64,000 nucleotides of DNA from positions 60,031 to 124,030 of the forward strand of contig CANFNV010000007.1 in the NCBI GenBank assembly GCA_947448525.1, read 5' to 3'. Position 1 is the first letter of the stretch. Every line of letters begins with the position of its first letter. Below are positions 8,834-17,294 of this stretch, one piece after another. Below the pieces are notes generated by a model. That model did no database searches and was not told the DNA's origin. It worked only from the letters and a program-made list of their open reading frames with translations. Position numbers and translations under genes: made by a program. Source of the stretch: Flavobacteriaceae bacterium. Lineage in GTDB: Bacteria > Bacteroidota > Bacteroidia > Flavobacteriales > Flavobacteriaceae.

Positions 8834-9121
8834 ATGAAAACTAAAAATTACAGTATTGCCTTTATTGCAATTGTCCTTCATTCTTGTGGGATTTCAAAAA
8901 CTACCTTGCCAATGGTTGAAGTAAAACCTGTAAGTTCAAGTTCTGATATTGCCGAAGGCAAAAGTTTATATGAAAGTAATTGTACTAAATGTCATCAACT
9001 ATATGCGCCATCAGATTTTTCAAAAGAACAGTGGAAACCAATTGTTCATCAAATGCAGAAAAAAGCTCATTTGACCGATCCAGAAGGAATAAAAATATAC
9101 AATTACTTAACTTCAAATTAA
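8834..9121 (+). CDS. Small cytochrome c-like lipoprotein
   Basis: 95 residues. The N-terminus (MKTKNYSIAFIAIVLHSCG) is a lipoprotein signal with lipobox LHSC. The mature part has a single haem-binding CTKCH motif within GKSLYESNCTKCHQLY, and a Met (HQMQKKAHL) that could be the sixth haem ligand. This is the layout of a minimal class I cytochrome c. It probably sits in the periplasm on a membrane and carries single electrons, but no redox partner is nearby. It is a single-gene unit with a hairpin overlapping its stop codon. Confidence 0.75.
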   Translation: MKTKNYSIAFIAIVLHSCGISKTTLPMVEVKPVSSSSDIAEGKSLYESNCTKCHQLYAPSDFSKEQWKPIVHQMQKKAHLTDPEGIKIYNYLTSN

Positions 9122-9146
9122 GTTTTCCTTTTTAAAACTTAATTTT
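9118..9146 (+). terminator. Probable intrinsic terminator overlapping the stop codon
   Basis: A perfect 9-bp stem (TTAAGTTTT / AAAACTTAA) starts within the last codons of the cytochrome gene and is followed by TTTT. It is AT-rich with a short T-run, so moderate support only. Confidence 0.5.
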
Positions 9147-9202
9147 AAAATCTTTTAGAAATTCTTGAATTAATTTTCGTTATATATTCGATTCTAAATA
9201 AA

Positions 9203-9754
9203 CTAACTCCTACTTTGAATAATTTCTGCTAGAAGTTTTTTCGCACGAAGTAATTTGATTTTGACATTACTCAGTGGTTCGTCAAGTTGCTCGGCAATTT
9301 CTTGATAACTCATTTCTTGAAAGTAACGTAGTTGAATAACTTCTTGATAATGGGGTTTTAATTCTTTAATGAATTGGAGTAATTGGGATAAGTTTTGTTC
9401 GGTAATCAATTCGTCTTCAGCTGATGGCGAAGTATCTGCTATGTTATAGGCTTGTTGATCTTCTTGGTCAGTAATTTCTACAAAAAGAGTTGATTTTTTT
9501 TTACGCAGTAAATCAATATGCACGTTTTTTGCAATGGCAATCAACCAAGTATTGAATTGAAATTCGGGATTATATGTTGCTAGTTTATCAAAAGCTTTTG
9601 AGAAAGTTTCTATGGTAATGTCCTCGGAATCAGTTTCGTTTTCCGTACGTTTAAGCATAAAGCCATACACTTCATTCCAGAAATGGTCGAGCAAATAAGT
9701 GAATGCTACTTGATCACCATTTTTAGCTTTTTCTATGTAAAAATTTATTTCCAC
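9203..9754 (-). CDS. ECF-type RNA polymerase sigma-70 factor
   Basis: 183 residues. Region 2 is at about 15-85 (FWNEVYGFMLKRTENETDSEDITIETF ... FNTWLIAIAKNVHIDLLR) and region 4 at about 125-178 (LKPHYQEVIQLRYFQEMSYQEIAEQL ... VKIKLLRAKKLL, a helix-turn-helix). The start is GTG and overlaps the end of the glycosyltransferase gene by 10 bases, which implies translational coupling. The next in-frame ATG lies inside region 2, so the GTG is needed for a complete protein. No anti-sigma gene adjoins it. It directs RNA polymerase to an unknown regulon. Confidence 0.85.
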   Translation of the reverse strand: MEINFYIEKAKNGDQVAFTYLLDHFWNEVYGFMLKRTENETDSEDITIETFSKAFDKLATYNPEFQFNTWLIAIAKNVHIDLLRKKKSTLFVEITDQEDQQAYNIADTSPSAEDELITEQNLSQLLQFIKELKPHYQEVIQLRYFQEMSYQEIAEQLDEPLSNVKIKLLRAKKLLAEIIQSRS

Positions 9755-10851
9755 TCAACGGTTTTAGAGAAGGCATTAGAAATAAAAATATTTAATTGGC
9801 AAGCAATTAAGGTGATCTCTATTATTGGAAACCAATAAATCACGTCCTTTTCTTTTAATTTTCCTGCTGCAAAACCTAAAGATATCCATGCGAAAATATA
9901 TCTAAAACAAATTAAACAAGTTACAATAATCCATTGAAATTGAAATGCTAGTAAAACTATTGGTAATACAATAAATAACAATTGGGAACAATAGAAAATG
10001 GCTAATTGGATTCTGTCAAAAGATTTGTAATAGGTTGCCGTGGCCACATGTCTTCTTTTTTGAGTAAACCACTCTTTGAAGGTTGTTTTTGGTTTAGAAT
10101 AAGTGAAACTATCATGTGTGAAGCAAATAGTTGTATTTTTTGAATTGGAAGCTTCATTAATAAATAAATCATCATCACCAGAGCGAATTTTCATGTGTTC
10201 GATAAATCCATTGGTTTTAAAGAATTCTTCTCGCTTGTAGGCCATATTTCGACCCACGCCCATATACGGTTTCCCTAATTTAGCCCATGAAAAATATTGT
10301 GTTGCGGTCATTAGAGTTTCAAATCGAATAATTTTATTTAGAAAAGAATTTTTAATTTTTTCGTAAGCTCCATATCCTAAAACAATCGTTTTTTCTTTGG
10401 TAAATTGTGTCGATATTTCTTTTATCCATTCTGTTGTTTTTGGATAACAATCGGCATCTGTAAATAGTAAATATTCATTTTTTGCTGCTTTAATTCCAAG
10501 TGTTAATGCAAATTTTTTGTTGCCCCAAAAAGCTTCGTTATTTTCAACTTTTACTAATCTAACATTAGGGTATTTTTTTTCAAACCCTTCAAAAATTTCT
10601 AAGGTTTCATCACTAGAAGCATCGTCAATTAAGACAATTTCATAATCAGAATAATTTTGTTGGGCTAATAAGGGTATAAAGTTTTTGACATTTTCTCCTT
10701 CATTTTTAGCACAAACAATTACCGAAATTGGTACTCTTTTTGGTGTTGTATTTTGCGGTTTAGCAAATGAAAATTTTCCAAAAAACACTACATAGTATAG
10801 GAATTGAACGAGTACAACAGCAATAAATAAACAAAATAAAATTAGTAACAT
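9745..10851 (-). CDS. Membrane-bound family 2 glycosyltransferase
   Basis: 368 residues. One N-terminal membrane helix (about 1-22) is followed by a GT-A domain with SVIVCAKNEGENV, LIDDASSDET, the DxD-type FTDADCYP and a QKRRHVATA segment that corresponds to the QxxRW motif of processive enzymes. C-terminal membrane helices occupy about 285-350. It transfers a sugar at the inner membrane; acceptor and product are unknown. Its stop overlaps the start of the downstream sigma-factor gene, so the two are cotranscribed. Confidence 0.85.
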   Translation of the reverse strand: MLLILFCLFIAVVLVQFLYYVVFFGKFSFAKPQNTTPKRVPISVIVCAKNEGENVKNFIPLLAQQNYSDYEIVLIDDASSDETLEIFEGFEKKYPNVRLVKVENNEAFWGNKKFALTLGIKAAKNEYLLFTDADCYPKTTEWIKEISTQFTKEKTIVLGYGAYEKIKNSFLNKIIRFETLMTATQYFSWAKLGKPYMGVGRNMAYKREEFFKTNGFIEHMKIRSGDDDLFINEASNSKNTTICFTHDSFTYSKPKTTFKEWFTQKRRHVATATYYKSFDRIQLAIFYCSQLLFIVLPIVLLAFQFQWIIVTCLICFRYIFAWISLGFAAGKLKEKDVIYWFPIIEITLIACQLNIFISNAFSKTVEWK

Positions 10852-10871
10852 AATAGGTTTTTAATCGGTTG

Positions 10872-10879
10872 CAAAAGTA
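10872..10879 (-). promoter_or_regulatory. Bacteroidetes -7 box (TACTTTTG)
   Basis: Match to TAnnTTTG on the minus strand, 20 bases before the glycosyltransferase ATG. It would drive the glycosyltransferase-sigma factor pair. No clear -33 box. Confidence 0.5.
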
Positions 10880-10889
10880 CTAAATTCAA

Positions 10890-10914
10890 ATTTAATATCT
10901 AAAATTTAATATCT
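10890..10914. repeat. Intergenic 14-nt-period direct repeat
   Basis: ATTTAATATCT occurs twice, 14 bases apart, in the short spacer before the glycosyltransferase gene. It resembles the other 7/14-nt periodic spacers in this window. Confidence 0.5.
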
Positions 10915-10918
10915 CATA

Positions 10919-11932
10919 TTATATCACATTAACTTCTGCTTCAATAGCAATTCCATATTTATCAAAAACGGTTTTTTGAACGTATCTAGAAAGCGCTAAA
11001 ATATCTTGTCCAGTTGCATTACCATAATTCACTAAAACTAGTGCTTGGTTTTTGTGCACGCCTGCATCTTCTTTTCGAAAGCCTTTCAATCCAGAATGTT
11101 CAATTAACCAACCGGCAGGCACTTTAATTTCGCTTGAAGAAACTTCAAAGAATTTTATTTCAGGATATTGTTCTTGAACCTTTAAAAATTGTTCTTTAGA
11201 AATCACCGGATTTTTAAAGAAACTACCGCTGTTTCCCAACTCTTTTGGGTCTGGCAATTTGCTTTGACGAATAGCAATTACTGCATTAGAAACGTCTTTT
11301 AATGTTGGGTTTATTACATTTTCTTTTTCTAATTCATTGGTAATGTCTCCATACGAAATATTGATTTTATGATTGCGTTTTGTGAGTTTGAAAACCACAG
11401 AAGTTATTACAAATTTATCTTTCACTTCGTGCTTAAAAATACTTTCTCGGTAGCCAAAATTACATTCTTGCTTTGTAAAGGTTTTCATTTCTTGAGATAG
11501 AATATTCATTGCTTCGCACGAAACAAAGGTGTCTTTAATTTCGGTTCCATAAGCGCCAATATTTTGAACTGGTGTTGTGCCAACATTTCCCGGAATAAGC
11601 GACATGTTTTCTAAACCACCAAAATTTTGGTTAATGGTCCATAGAACAAATTCGTGCCAAACTTCGCCAGCTTGACATTCAACCCAAACAAAATTGTCGT
11701 CTTCTTTAATTATTTTTGTTCCTTTTAAATCGATGTGAATTACTAAGGCATCAATATCTTGAGTTAATAGCATATTACTCCCGCCTCCTAAAATAAATTT
11801 TTTATCGTGAGGGTTTTGAATCAAAACCGTTTTCAATTCCTCTACAGTAGTTACCGCAGCAAATTTTTTTGCTTTAGATTCAATTCCAAAAGTGTTGTGT
11901 TTTTTTAAAGAAAAGTTATCGTAAATTTTCAT
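10919..11932 (-). CDS. murB: UDP-N-acetylenolpyruvoylglucosamine reductase
   Basis: 337 residues. The FAD-binding N-terminus carries NTFGIESKAKKF, ILGGGSNMLL and SLIPGNVGTTPVQNIGAYGTEIKD. The C-terminal MurB domain has the substrate loop GYRESIFK and the catalytic-serine region LGNSGSFFKNPV. It reduces UDP-GlcNAc-enolpyruvate to UDP-MurNAc with NADPH in cytoplasmic peptidoglycan precursor synthesis. The sequence is full length, of the type with the Tyr-containing loop. It shares the strand with DUF2461 and recF upstream. Confidence 0.95.
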   Translation of the reverse strand: MKIYDNFSLKKHNTFGIESKAKKFAAVTTVEELKTVLIQNPHDKKFILGGGSNMLLTQDIDALVIHIDLKGTKIIKEDDNFVWVECQAGEVWHEFVLWTINQNFGGLENMSLIPGNVGTTPVQNIGAYGTEIKDTFVSCEAMNILSQEMKTFTKQECNFGYRESIFKHEVKDKFVITSVVFKLTKRNHKINISYGDITNELEKENVINPTLKDVSNAVIAIRQSKLPDPKELGNSGSFFKNPVISKEQFLKVQEQYPEIKFFEVSSSEIKVPAGWLIEHSGLKGFRKEDAGVHKNQALVLVNYGNATGQDILALSRYVQKTVFDKYGIAIEAEVNVI

Positions 11933-11943
11933 AATTAATTTTT

Positions 11944-11969
11944 AATTTCTAAATCCAAATTTCTAAATC
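11944..11969. repeat. Intergenic 14-nt-period direct repeat
   Basis: AATTTCTAAATC is present twice with a 14-base period in the spacer between the DUF2461 gene and murB. Confidence 0.5.
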
Positions 11970-11973
11970 TCAA

Positions 11974-12648
11974 TTATTCCTCCGATTCTAAAGCTCGTTT
12001 CAAAAAATCATTCAAGGGTTTTAAAGCAATTAATTGTTTAGCAACTTTTTTACTAAAGTCTGTATTTGTAAACTCTTTTTCATTAATCTTGTGAGAAGTA
12101 GTGAAGCTTTTCAATTTTAAAAATTCTATTGCTGGGTGATTTGAATCAAAATCTTTGGGTGCTTTTTTCAACTTATTTGTTTCTGATTGGTCTAAGCATT
12201 TGAATTCGCTTTTGAATGTTTTATTATTTACAATAGCTTCCAAATCGTCGTGAAAAAATTCAATTTCTTTACGAATTAATTTTAATTCATTGGGTTCGGG
12301 ACACCAAACACCGCCAGCGATAAACGAATTTCCAGTTTCAAAATGAATGTAATATCCCGGACTGTTTTTGCGATTTTTATTTTGTGAAAACCATACACCC
12401 ATATTGGTTTTGTAGGGCGATTTGTCTTTGCTAAATCGAATGTCACGATTGATGCGAAATGTACAATTTTTTATTTCTAAAGGTTCTAATGATTTATCTA
12501 GGGGTTTCAACTCGTCCAAAAGTGAGGCAATAAAATTATGATAGTCTTTTTTGTAATTTTCATAACGCTTTTTATTAGCGTGCATCCATTCGGTATTGTT
12601 ATTTGCAATCAAATCGGCTAGAAATTGCAAAGCTTCTTCTGTTATCAT
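11974..12648 (-). CDS. DUF2461 domain-containing protein
   Basis: 224 residues, cytoplasmic. It is recognisable from FLADLIANNNTEWMHANKKRYE at the N-terminus, RDIRFSKDKSPYKTNMGVWF at about 70-88 and the YYIHFETGNSFIAGGVW stretch, all typical of DUF2461 (TIGR02453-like) proteins. The function of the family is unknown. It lies between recF and murB on the same strand with 54 and 41 bases of spacing, possibly one transcript. Confidence 0.85.
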   Translation of the reverse strand: MITEEALQFLADLIANNNTEWMHANKKRYENYKKDYHNFIASLLDELKPLDKSLEPLEIKNCTFRINRDIRFSKDKSPYKTNMGVWFSQNKNRKNSPGYYIHFETGNSFIAGGVWCPEPNELKLIRKEIEFFHDDLEAIVNNKTFKSEFKCLDQSETNKLKKAPKDFDSNHPAIEFLKLKSFTTSHKINEKEFTNTDFSKKVAKQLIALKPLNDFLKRALESEE

Positions 12649-12702
12649 CTTGTAGTTTTGAGCAAAAATTAAGTAAGTAAAAATAATATAATCTGACAGA
12701 AA

Positions 12703-13782
12703 CTACAAGTTAAATATTTTATAACTCTGATGGGTTGTTTTTACAATGTTTTCGGTTCGTTCGGGATGGGTGTCAGATATAAATAATTGTCCGAATTCTT
12801 CCTGATTTACCATTTCTACAATTTTACTCACACGAGTTTCGTCTAATTTATCAAAAATATCATCGAATAATAAAATGGGTTTTTCGCCCGATTGTTTTTT
12901 TACAAATTCAAATTGCGCCAATTTTAACGCTATTAAAAATGATTTTTGTTGGCCTTGAGAACCAAATTTCTTTATTGGATGTTGGTCTATCTGAAATGCC
13001 AAATCATCTTTATGTATTCCAATAGATGTATATTGTATTGCTCGGTCTTTTGCCAAATTTTGTTCCAATAATGTCAAAGTTGAACCTTCAAACAAATGAC
13101 TTTCATAAACCAATTGTACTGTTTCTTCCGAACCAGTAATTGCTTGATGATGTTTATTAAAAAAAGGTAAAAATTCTTCAATAAATTGTTTTCTTTTTTC
13201 AAAAATCGATTGCCCTAAAACATTTAGCTGTTCATTGTAAATGGATAAAGTATCGGTTTCAAAAATATGATTTAGTGCAAAATATTTTAATAATGCATTG
13301 CGCTGAATCAGTATTTTTTGGTACTGTATTAATTCTTGTAAATAAGCTGCATTCAACTGCGAAATGACACTATCAATAAATTTTCGTCTGGTTTCACTAC
13401 CTTCAATAATCAAATCATTATCTGCTGGCGAAATAATTACTAACGGAATAAATCCAATGTGGTCGGAAAATTTCTCATAAGGTTTTCCATTTCGTTTTAA
13501 GATTTTCTTTTGCCCTTTTTTGAAACTGCTCACAATTTGTTCGTTTCGTTCTGCTTTTTCAAATTCACCATCAATCACAAAAAACTCTTCCTGGTGTTTA
13601 ATATTTTGTATTGCCAAGGGATTAAAATAGCTTTTTCCATTAGCCAAATGATAGATGGCATCGAGCACATTAGTCTTTCCAATGCCGTTTTTTCCAACAA
13701 AACAATTTATTTTGGCGTCAAATTCGAAGGTTGCTTCCGAAAAATTTTTATAATTGAATAAAGAAATCTTTTTTAAAAACAT
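12703..13782 (-). CDS. recF: DNA replication/repair protein RecF
   Basis: 359 residues from the ATG at 13782. An upstream in-frame TTG at 13788 would add only two residues and is less likely. The Walker A region is [24 protein letters not shown], the ABC-type signature region is [19 protein letters not shown], and Walker B/D-loop is [16 protein letters not shown]. RecF is an SMC-like ATPase that loads RecA at single-strand gaps together with RecO and RecR. No replication-origin genes (dnaA, dnaN) neighbour it, as is common in Bacteroidetes. Confidence 0.95.
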   Translation of the reverse strand: MFLKKISLFNYKNFSEATFEFDAKINCFVGKNGIGKTNVLDAIYHLANGKSYFNPLAIQNIKHQEEFFVIDGEFEKAERNEQIVSSFKKGQKKILKRNGKPYEKFSDHIGFIPLVIISPADNDLIIEGSETRRKFIDSVISQLNAAYLQELIQYQKILIQRNALLKYFALNHIFETDTLSIYNEQLNVLGQSIFEKRKQFIEEFLPFFNKHHQAITGSEETVQLVYESHLFEGSTLTLLEQNLAKDRAIQYTSIGIHKDDLAFQIDQHPIKKFGSQGQQKSFLIALKLAQFEFVKKQSGEKPILLFDDIFDKLDETRVSKIVEMVNQEEFGQLFISDTHPERTENIVKTTHQSYKIFNL

Positions 13783-13896
13783 TTGCAATGGCTTACTAAT
13801 ACTCCTTAAAGAGCGAAAATCACTCTTTTTTTTTAAAGTGCGTGCAAATTATTGAAAAATATCGACAAAAATCGCTTTTAAATAGGAATAAAATTT

Positions 13897-13904
13897 TATT
13901 TTTG
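13897..13904 (+). promoter_or_regulatory. Bacteroidetes -7 box (TATTTTTG)
   Basis: Match to TAnnTTTG, 22 bases before the ATG of the TPR protein gene in the recF divergent spacer. No convincing -33 box. Confidence 0.45.
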
Positions 13905-13926
13905 CGCACACTAAATTAAATTCACT

Positions 13927-14721
13927 ATGGCAACTTATAATAAAAGAGGTTACAAAACACCAAAAGAAAAAGAGGAAAAAGTAGATGCTAATTTTATCGA
14001 TGATACTCCAAATGTTGATGCAAAAGATAGTGTAACAGCAAAAGCGTTTGATACATTAGATGGCGGAGCTTCTAAAATTGAAGATTGGGTCGCTGCAAAC
14101 CAAAAATATATATTGGGATTATTAGGAGCTGTTGCCATTGTTACAATTGGATATTTATCTTATCAAAAATTTGTTGCTGAACCAAAACAAGAAGAGGCAA
14201 CTGCAGATTTGTTTGTAGCACAACAAAATTTTCAATTAGCTACCGACGCTACCGATGTAAAAAAACAAGATTCGTTATACAATTTAGTTTTAAAAGGTTC
14301 TGAAGGAAAACAAGGTGCAATTGGAATTGCAAATCAATACTCAGGAACAGATTCGGGTAATGTTGCTAATTATTACGCGGGTATTGCAAATTTGAATTTG
14401 AAAAAATATGATGAAGCGATTACTTATTTAGAAAAATTTTCTTCTAAAGATGCCTTCCTAGGAGCTATTGCAACTGGAGCAATTGGAGATGCTTATTCTC
14501 AAAAAAATGATGCAAAAAAAGCATTGGAAATGTATGAAAAAGCGGCCCGTCAAAATACAAATGAGTTTACAACTCCGAGATTTTTATTCAAAGCGGGTCA
14601 AACTGCTATGGTTATTGGAAATAAAACGGATGCATTAAAATACTTCACAGAAATTAAAGAAAAATATGAATCTACTCCAGAAGCTCAAAATATTGACGCT
14701 TTAATCGGAATGGCTCAATAA
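13927..14721 (+). CDS. Membrane-anchored tetratricopeptide-repeat protein
   Basis: 264 residues. A charged cytoplasmic N-terminus (about 1-60) precedes one membrane helix (about 64-84, YILGLLGAVAIVTIGYLSY). The remainder is a periplasmic helical region with TPR-like units (for example NVANYYAGIANLNLKKYDEAI and GDAYSQKNDAKKALEMYEKA). The architecture resembles YfgM/AncA-type single-pass TPR proteins, which associate with the Sec translocon in Proteobacteria; that parallel is inference. It is followed by ribH, with an inverted repeat in the spacer. Confidence 0.75.
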   Translation: MATYNKRGYKTPKEKEEKVDANFIDDTPNVDAKDSVTAKAFDTLDGGASKIEDWVAANQKYILGLLGAVAIVTIGYLSYQKFVAEPKQEEATADLFVAQQNFQLATDATDVKKQDSLYNLVLKGSEGKQGAIGIANQYSGTDSGNVANYYAGIANLNLKKYDEAITYLEKFSSKDAFLGAIATGAIGDAYSQKNDAKKALEMYEKAARQNTNEFTTPRFLFKAGQTAMVIGNKTDALKYFTEIKEKYESTPEAQNIDALIGMAQ

Positions 14722-14730
14722 TTAGTTTTC

Positions 14731-14789
14731 AGTATTCAGTGTTCAGTTAGCAGTTTGTTGCTGAACACTGTAAACTGAACACTGGACAC
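14731..14789. repeat. Imperfect inverted repeat between TPR gene and ribH
   Basis: The perfect 12-bp core CAGTGTTCAGTT (14737-14748) / AACTGAACACTG (14773-14784) extends imperfectly to about 23-base arms. CTGAACACTG is also repeated directly at 14761 and 14775, a 14-base period. It has no T-run, so it is not an ordinary terminator; it looks like a small dispersed intergenic repeat. Confidence 0.65.
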
Positions 14790-14796
14790 TAATAAG

Positions 14797-15294
14797 ATGG
14801 CAACAGCTAATAAGAACCTTTCTCAATACGATAAAACTAAATTACCAAACTCAAAAGATTTTCGATTTGGAATTGTTGTTTCAGAATGGAATGATCATAT
14901 AACAGAAGGTCTTTATAACGGAGTTATCGCTGCACTTTTGGATTGTGGAGCCCTTCAAGAAAATATAATTCGCTGGAATGTACCTGGTAGTTTTGAGTTG
15001 GTTTTTGGCGCGCAACGTATGATTGTCACCCAACAAGTTGATGTGGTAATTACAATTGGCTGCGTGATAAAAGGAGAAACCATGCATTTTGAGTTTGTTT
15101 GCGAAGGCGTTACCCAAGGAATAAAAGATTTAAATGTTCAAACCGATGTTCCTGTTATTTTTTGTTTATTGACCGATAATAACGAACAACAATCTATAGA
15201 TAGAAGTGGAGGAATTCACGGAAATAAAGGGACTGAAGCCGCTATTGCTGCTATTAAAATGGCAGAATTAAGAAGAATTTCTGTAGATATGTAA
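14797..15294 (+). CDS. ribH: 6,7-dimethyl-8-ribityllumazine synthase
   Basis: 165 residues. Typical motifs are VVSEWNDHITEGLYNGV near the N-terminus, VPGSFELVFGAQRM at the substrate site and GCVIKGETMHFEFVCEGVTQGI with the catalytic His region. It condenses 5-amino-6-ribitylaminouracil with 3,4-dihydroxy-2-butanone 4-phosphate in riboflavin synthesis, as part of an icosahedral or pentameric assembly. The other rib genes are not in the window. A strong terminator follows. Confidence 0.95.
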   Translation: MATANKNLSQYDKTKLPNSKDFRFGIVVSEWNDHITEGLYNGVIAALLDCGALQENIIRWNVPGSFELVFGAQRMIVTQQVDVVITIGCVIKGETMHFEFVCEGVTQGIKDLNVQTDVPVIFCLLTDNNEQQSIDRSGGIHGNKGTEAAIAAIKMAELRRISVDM

Positions 15295-15317
15295 ATCTTA
15301 AAAATTTTTAAAATACC

Positions 15318-15346
15318 AAACCTATTCTTTACCGAATAGGTTTTTT
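15318..15346 (+). terminator. Intrinsic terminator after ribH
   Basis: A perfect 10-bp stem (AAACCTATTC / GAATAGGTTT), loop TTTACC, followed by a T-run. Confidence 0.85.
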
Positions 15347-15390
15347 CTTTATTAGTATCTTGTAAACTATATTTACCAATAGATTTTACT

Positions 15391-15407
15391 TAAATTTGCT
15401 AACTTTG
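15391..15407 (+). promoter_or_regulatory. Two tandem -7 boxes before mutL
   Basis: TAAATTTG (15391-15398) and TAACTTTG (15400-15407) both match TAnnTTTG, 43-52 bases before the mutL ATG. Either could start transcription of the mutL-rhomboid genes. No TTTG -33 box is obvious. Confidence 0.45.
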
Positions 15408-15449
15408 TTTTTACAAAAACCCAAAATCTAGAACTCAGAACCTAAATAA

Positions 15450-17294
15450 ATGTCAAGTATAATTCAATTACTTCCTGATCACGTAGCCAATCAAATTGCA
15501 GCTGGAGAAGTGGTACAAAGACCCGCATCGGTTGTGAAAGAACTTCTAGAAAATGCTGTTGATGCTAAAGCTACTGACATTAAATTAATTATTAAAGATG
15601 CAGGGAAAGCATTGGTTCAAGTAATTGATAATGGAGTAGGTATGAGTGTTACCGATGCCCGTTTGTGTTTTGAGCGCCATGCAACGTCTAAAATTCGTCA
15701 TGCAGAAGATTTATTTTCTTTGCACACCAAAGGTTTTAGAGGTGAAGCATTGGCATCTATTGCCGCAATTGCTCATGTAGAAATGAAAACCAAACAAGAT
15801 CAAGAAGAGTTGGGAAATCATATTGTAATTGAAGGCAGTAAGTTTATTTCCCAAGATCCCGCTGTTTTGCCGAAAGGGACTTCGTTTGCGGTTAAAAATT
15901 TATTTTATAATATTCCAGCACGAAGAAATTTTCTAAAATCAGACACCGTAGAATTACGGCACGTAATTGATGAATTTCAACGTGTGGCTTTGGCACATCC
16001 CAATATTTATTTTACGATGTACCACAACGGAAGTGAACAATTTAACTTGCCTAATTCTAATTTTAGACAACGAATTGTCAATATTTTTTCTGGAAAAACC
16101 AATGAAAAGTTGGTTCCAGTCCAAGAAGAAACTGATATTTTATCTCTTCAAGGATTTGTTGGAAAACCTGAATTTGCAAAGAAAAATCGTGGAGAACAAT
16201 TCTTTTTTGTTAATGATAGATACATTAAAAGTGGTTATCTCCATCATGCCGTTATGAATGCTTATGATGGATTGTTACCTAATGGCGCTCAACCCACCTA
16301 TTTTATCTATTTGCAGGTGCCTCCAAACACTATTGATATAAATATTCATCCAACAAAAACCGAGATCAAATTCGACGATGAACATGCTTTGTATGCTATT
16401 TTACGTTCGGCCATTAAGCACAGTTTAGGACAGTTTAATGTAGTTCCAGCTTTAGATTTTGATAGAGATCCAAATTTAGATACGCCTTATGAATACCAAA
16501 ATAAATCAGCAGATTATCCAACGGTGCAAGTTGATAGAACCTTCAACCCATTTGCTGATGAAAAACCATCAAAACAATTTTCGAATAATTCATCTTATAA
16601 AAAATCCGAATCCACGCAAAATTGGGAAAGTTTGTATGTAGGTTTAAAACAAGATACATTAGACGCTTTTTCTTTTGAAGAGGAAGAAGTAACGGCTTCT
16701 TTATTTGATGAAAAAGAGGAAGAGCAAACCATAATACGAACCTATCAAATTCATAAAAAATACATTGTTAGTCCGATTAAATCGGGAATGATTATTGTAG
16801 ATCAAAGTAGAGCGCACCAACGAGTTTTGTACGAACAATTTTTGACTAACATGACCTTGCATCAAGCCTCTAGTCAGCAGTTATTGTTTCCGTTGCAATT
16901 GCGTTTTTCAAATAATGAGATGAAATTAATTGCCGAATTACAACTTTCATTAGAAAATACGGGATTTATTTTTGAATTCTTTGAAACTGACGCAATCCAT
17001 ATTTCAGGAATTCCAATAAATACGACTGAAAGTGACGTTTCAATAGTTTTAGAACATTTAATAAAAGAATTAGAAGACGGAATTCCAGAAAGTAGTTTCA
17101 GTCAGAATGATACCATTGCCAAATCGATGGCCAAAAGTTTGGCTGTCAAAACCGGAATTTATTTAACAGAGAAAGAACAAGAAAATTTGGTAAACAATCT
17201 TTTTGCTTGTAAAGAACCTAATGTTTCCCCTTTTCAAAAACCCACTTTCATCACCATGAGGGTGGATGATATAGACAAAAGATTTGCATTATGA
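15450..17294 (+). CDS. mutL: DNA mismatch repair protein MutL
   Basis: 614 residues. The GHKL ATPase N-terminus is intact: VANQIAAGEVVQRPASVVKE, ELLENAVDA, DNGVGM and TKGFRGEALASI, then the transducer domain with NDRYIKSG. A charged linker (about 340-430) leads to a C-terminal dimerisation domain. At residues 451-462 the metal-binding DQHA(x)2E(x)4E motif of endonuclease-type MutL reads DQSRAHQRVLYE, so its His and first Glu are replaced. The C-terminal ACxxA and CPHGRP-type motifs are also absent (ACKEPNVSPFQKPT from 586). The protein therefore looks unable to nick DNA itself. Its stop overlaps the rhomboid ATG. Confidence 0.95.
   Translation: MSSIIQLLPDHVANQIAAGEVVQRPASVVKELLENAVDAKATDIKLIIKDAGKALVQVIDNGVGMSVTDARLCFERHATSKIRHAEDLFSLHTKGFRGEALASIAAIAHVEMKTKQDQEELGNHIVIEGSKFISQDPAVLPKGTSFAVKNLFYNIPARRNFLKSDTVELRHVIDEFQRVALAHPNIYFTMYHNGSEQFNLPNSNFRQRIVNIFSGKTNEKLVPVQEETDILSLQGFVGKPEFAKKNRGEQFFFVNDRYIKSGYLHHAVMNAYDGLLPNGAQPTYFIYLQVPPNTIDINIHPTKTEIKFDDEHALYAILRSAIKHSLGQFNVVPALDFDRDPNLDTPYEYQNKSADYPTVQVDRTFNPFADEKPSKQFSNNSSYKKSESTQNWESLYVGLKQDTLDAFSFEEEEVTASLFDEKEEEQTIIRTYQIHKKYIVSPIKSGMIIVDQSRAHQRVLYEQFLTNMTLHQASSQQLLFPLQLRFSNNEMKLIAELQLSLENTGFIFEFFETDAIHISGIPINTTESDVSIVLEHLIKELEDGIPESSFSQNDTIAKSMAKSLAVKTGIYLTEKEQENLVNNLFACKEPNVSPFQKPTFITMRVDDIDKRFAL

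Noticed and set aside
12703..13926. Chromosome origin near recF
   Set aside because: No dnaA, dnaN or DnaA-box cluster is visible; recF alone is not evidence in Bacteroidetes.
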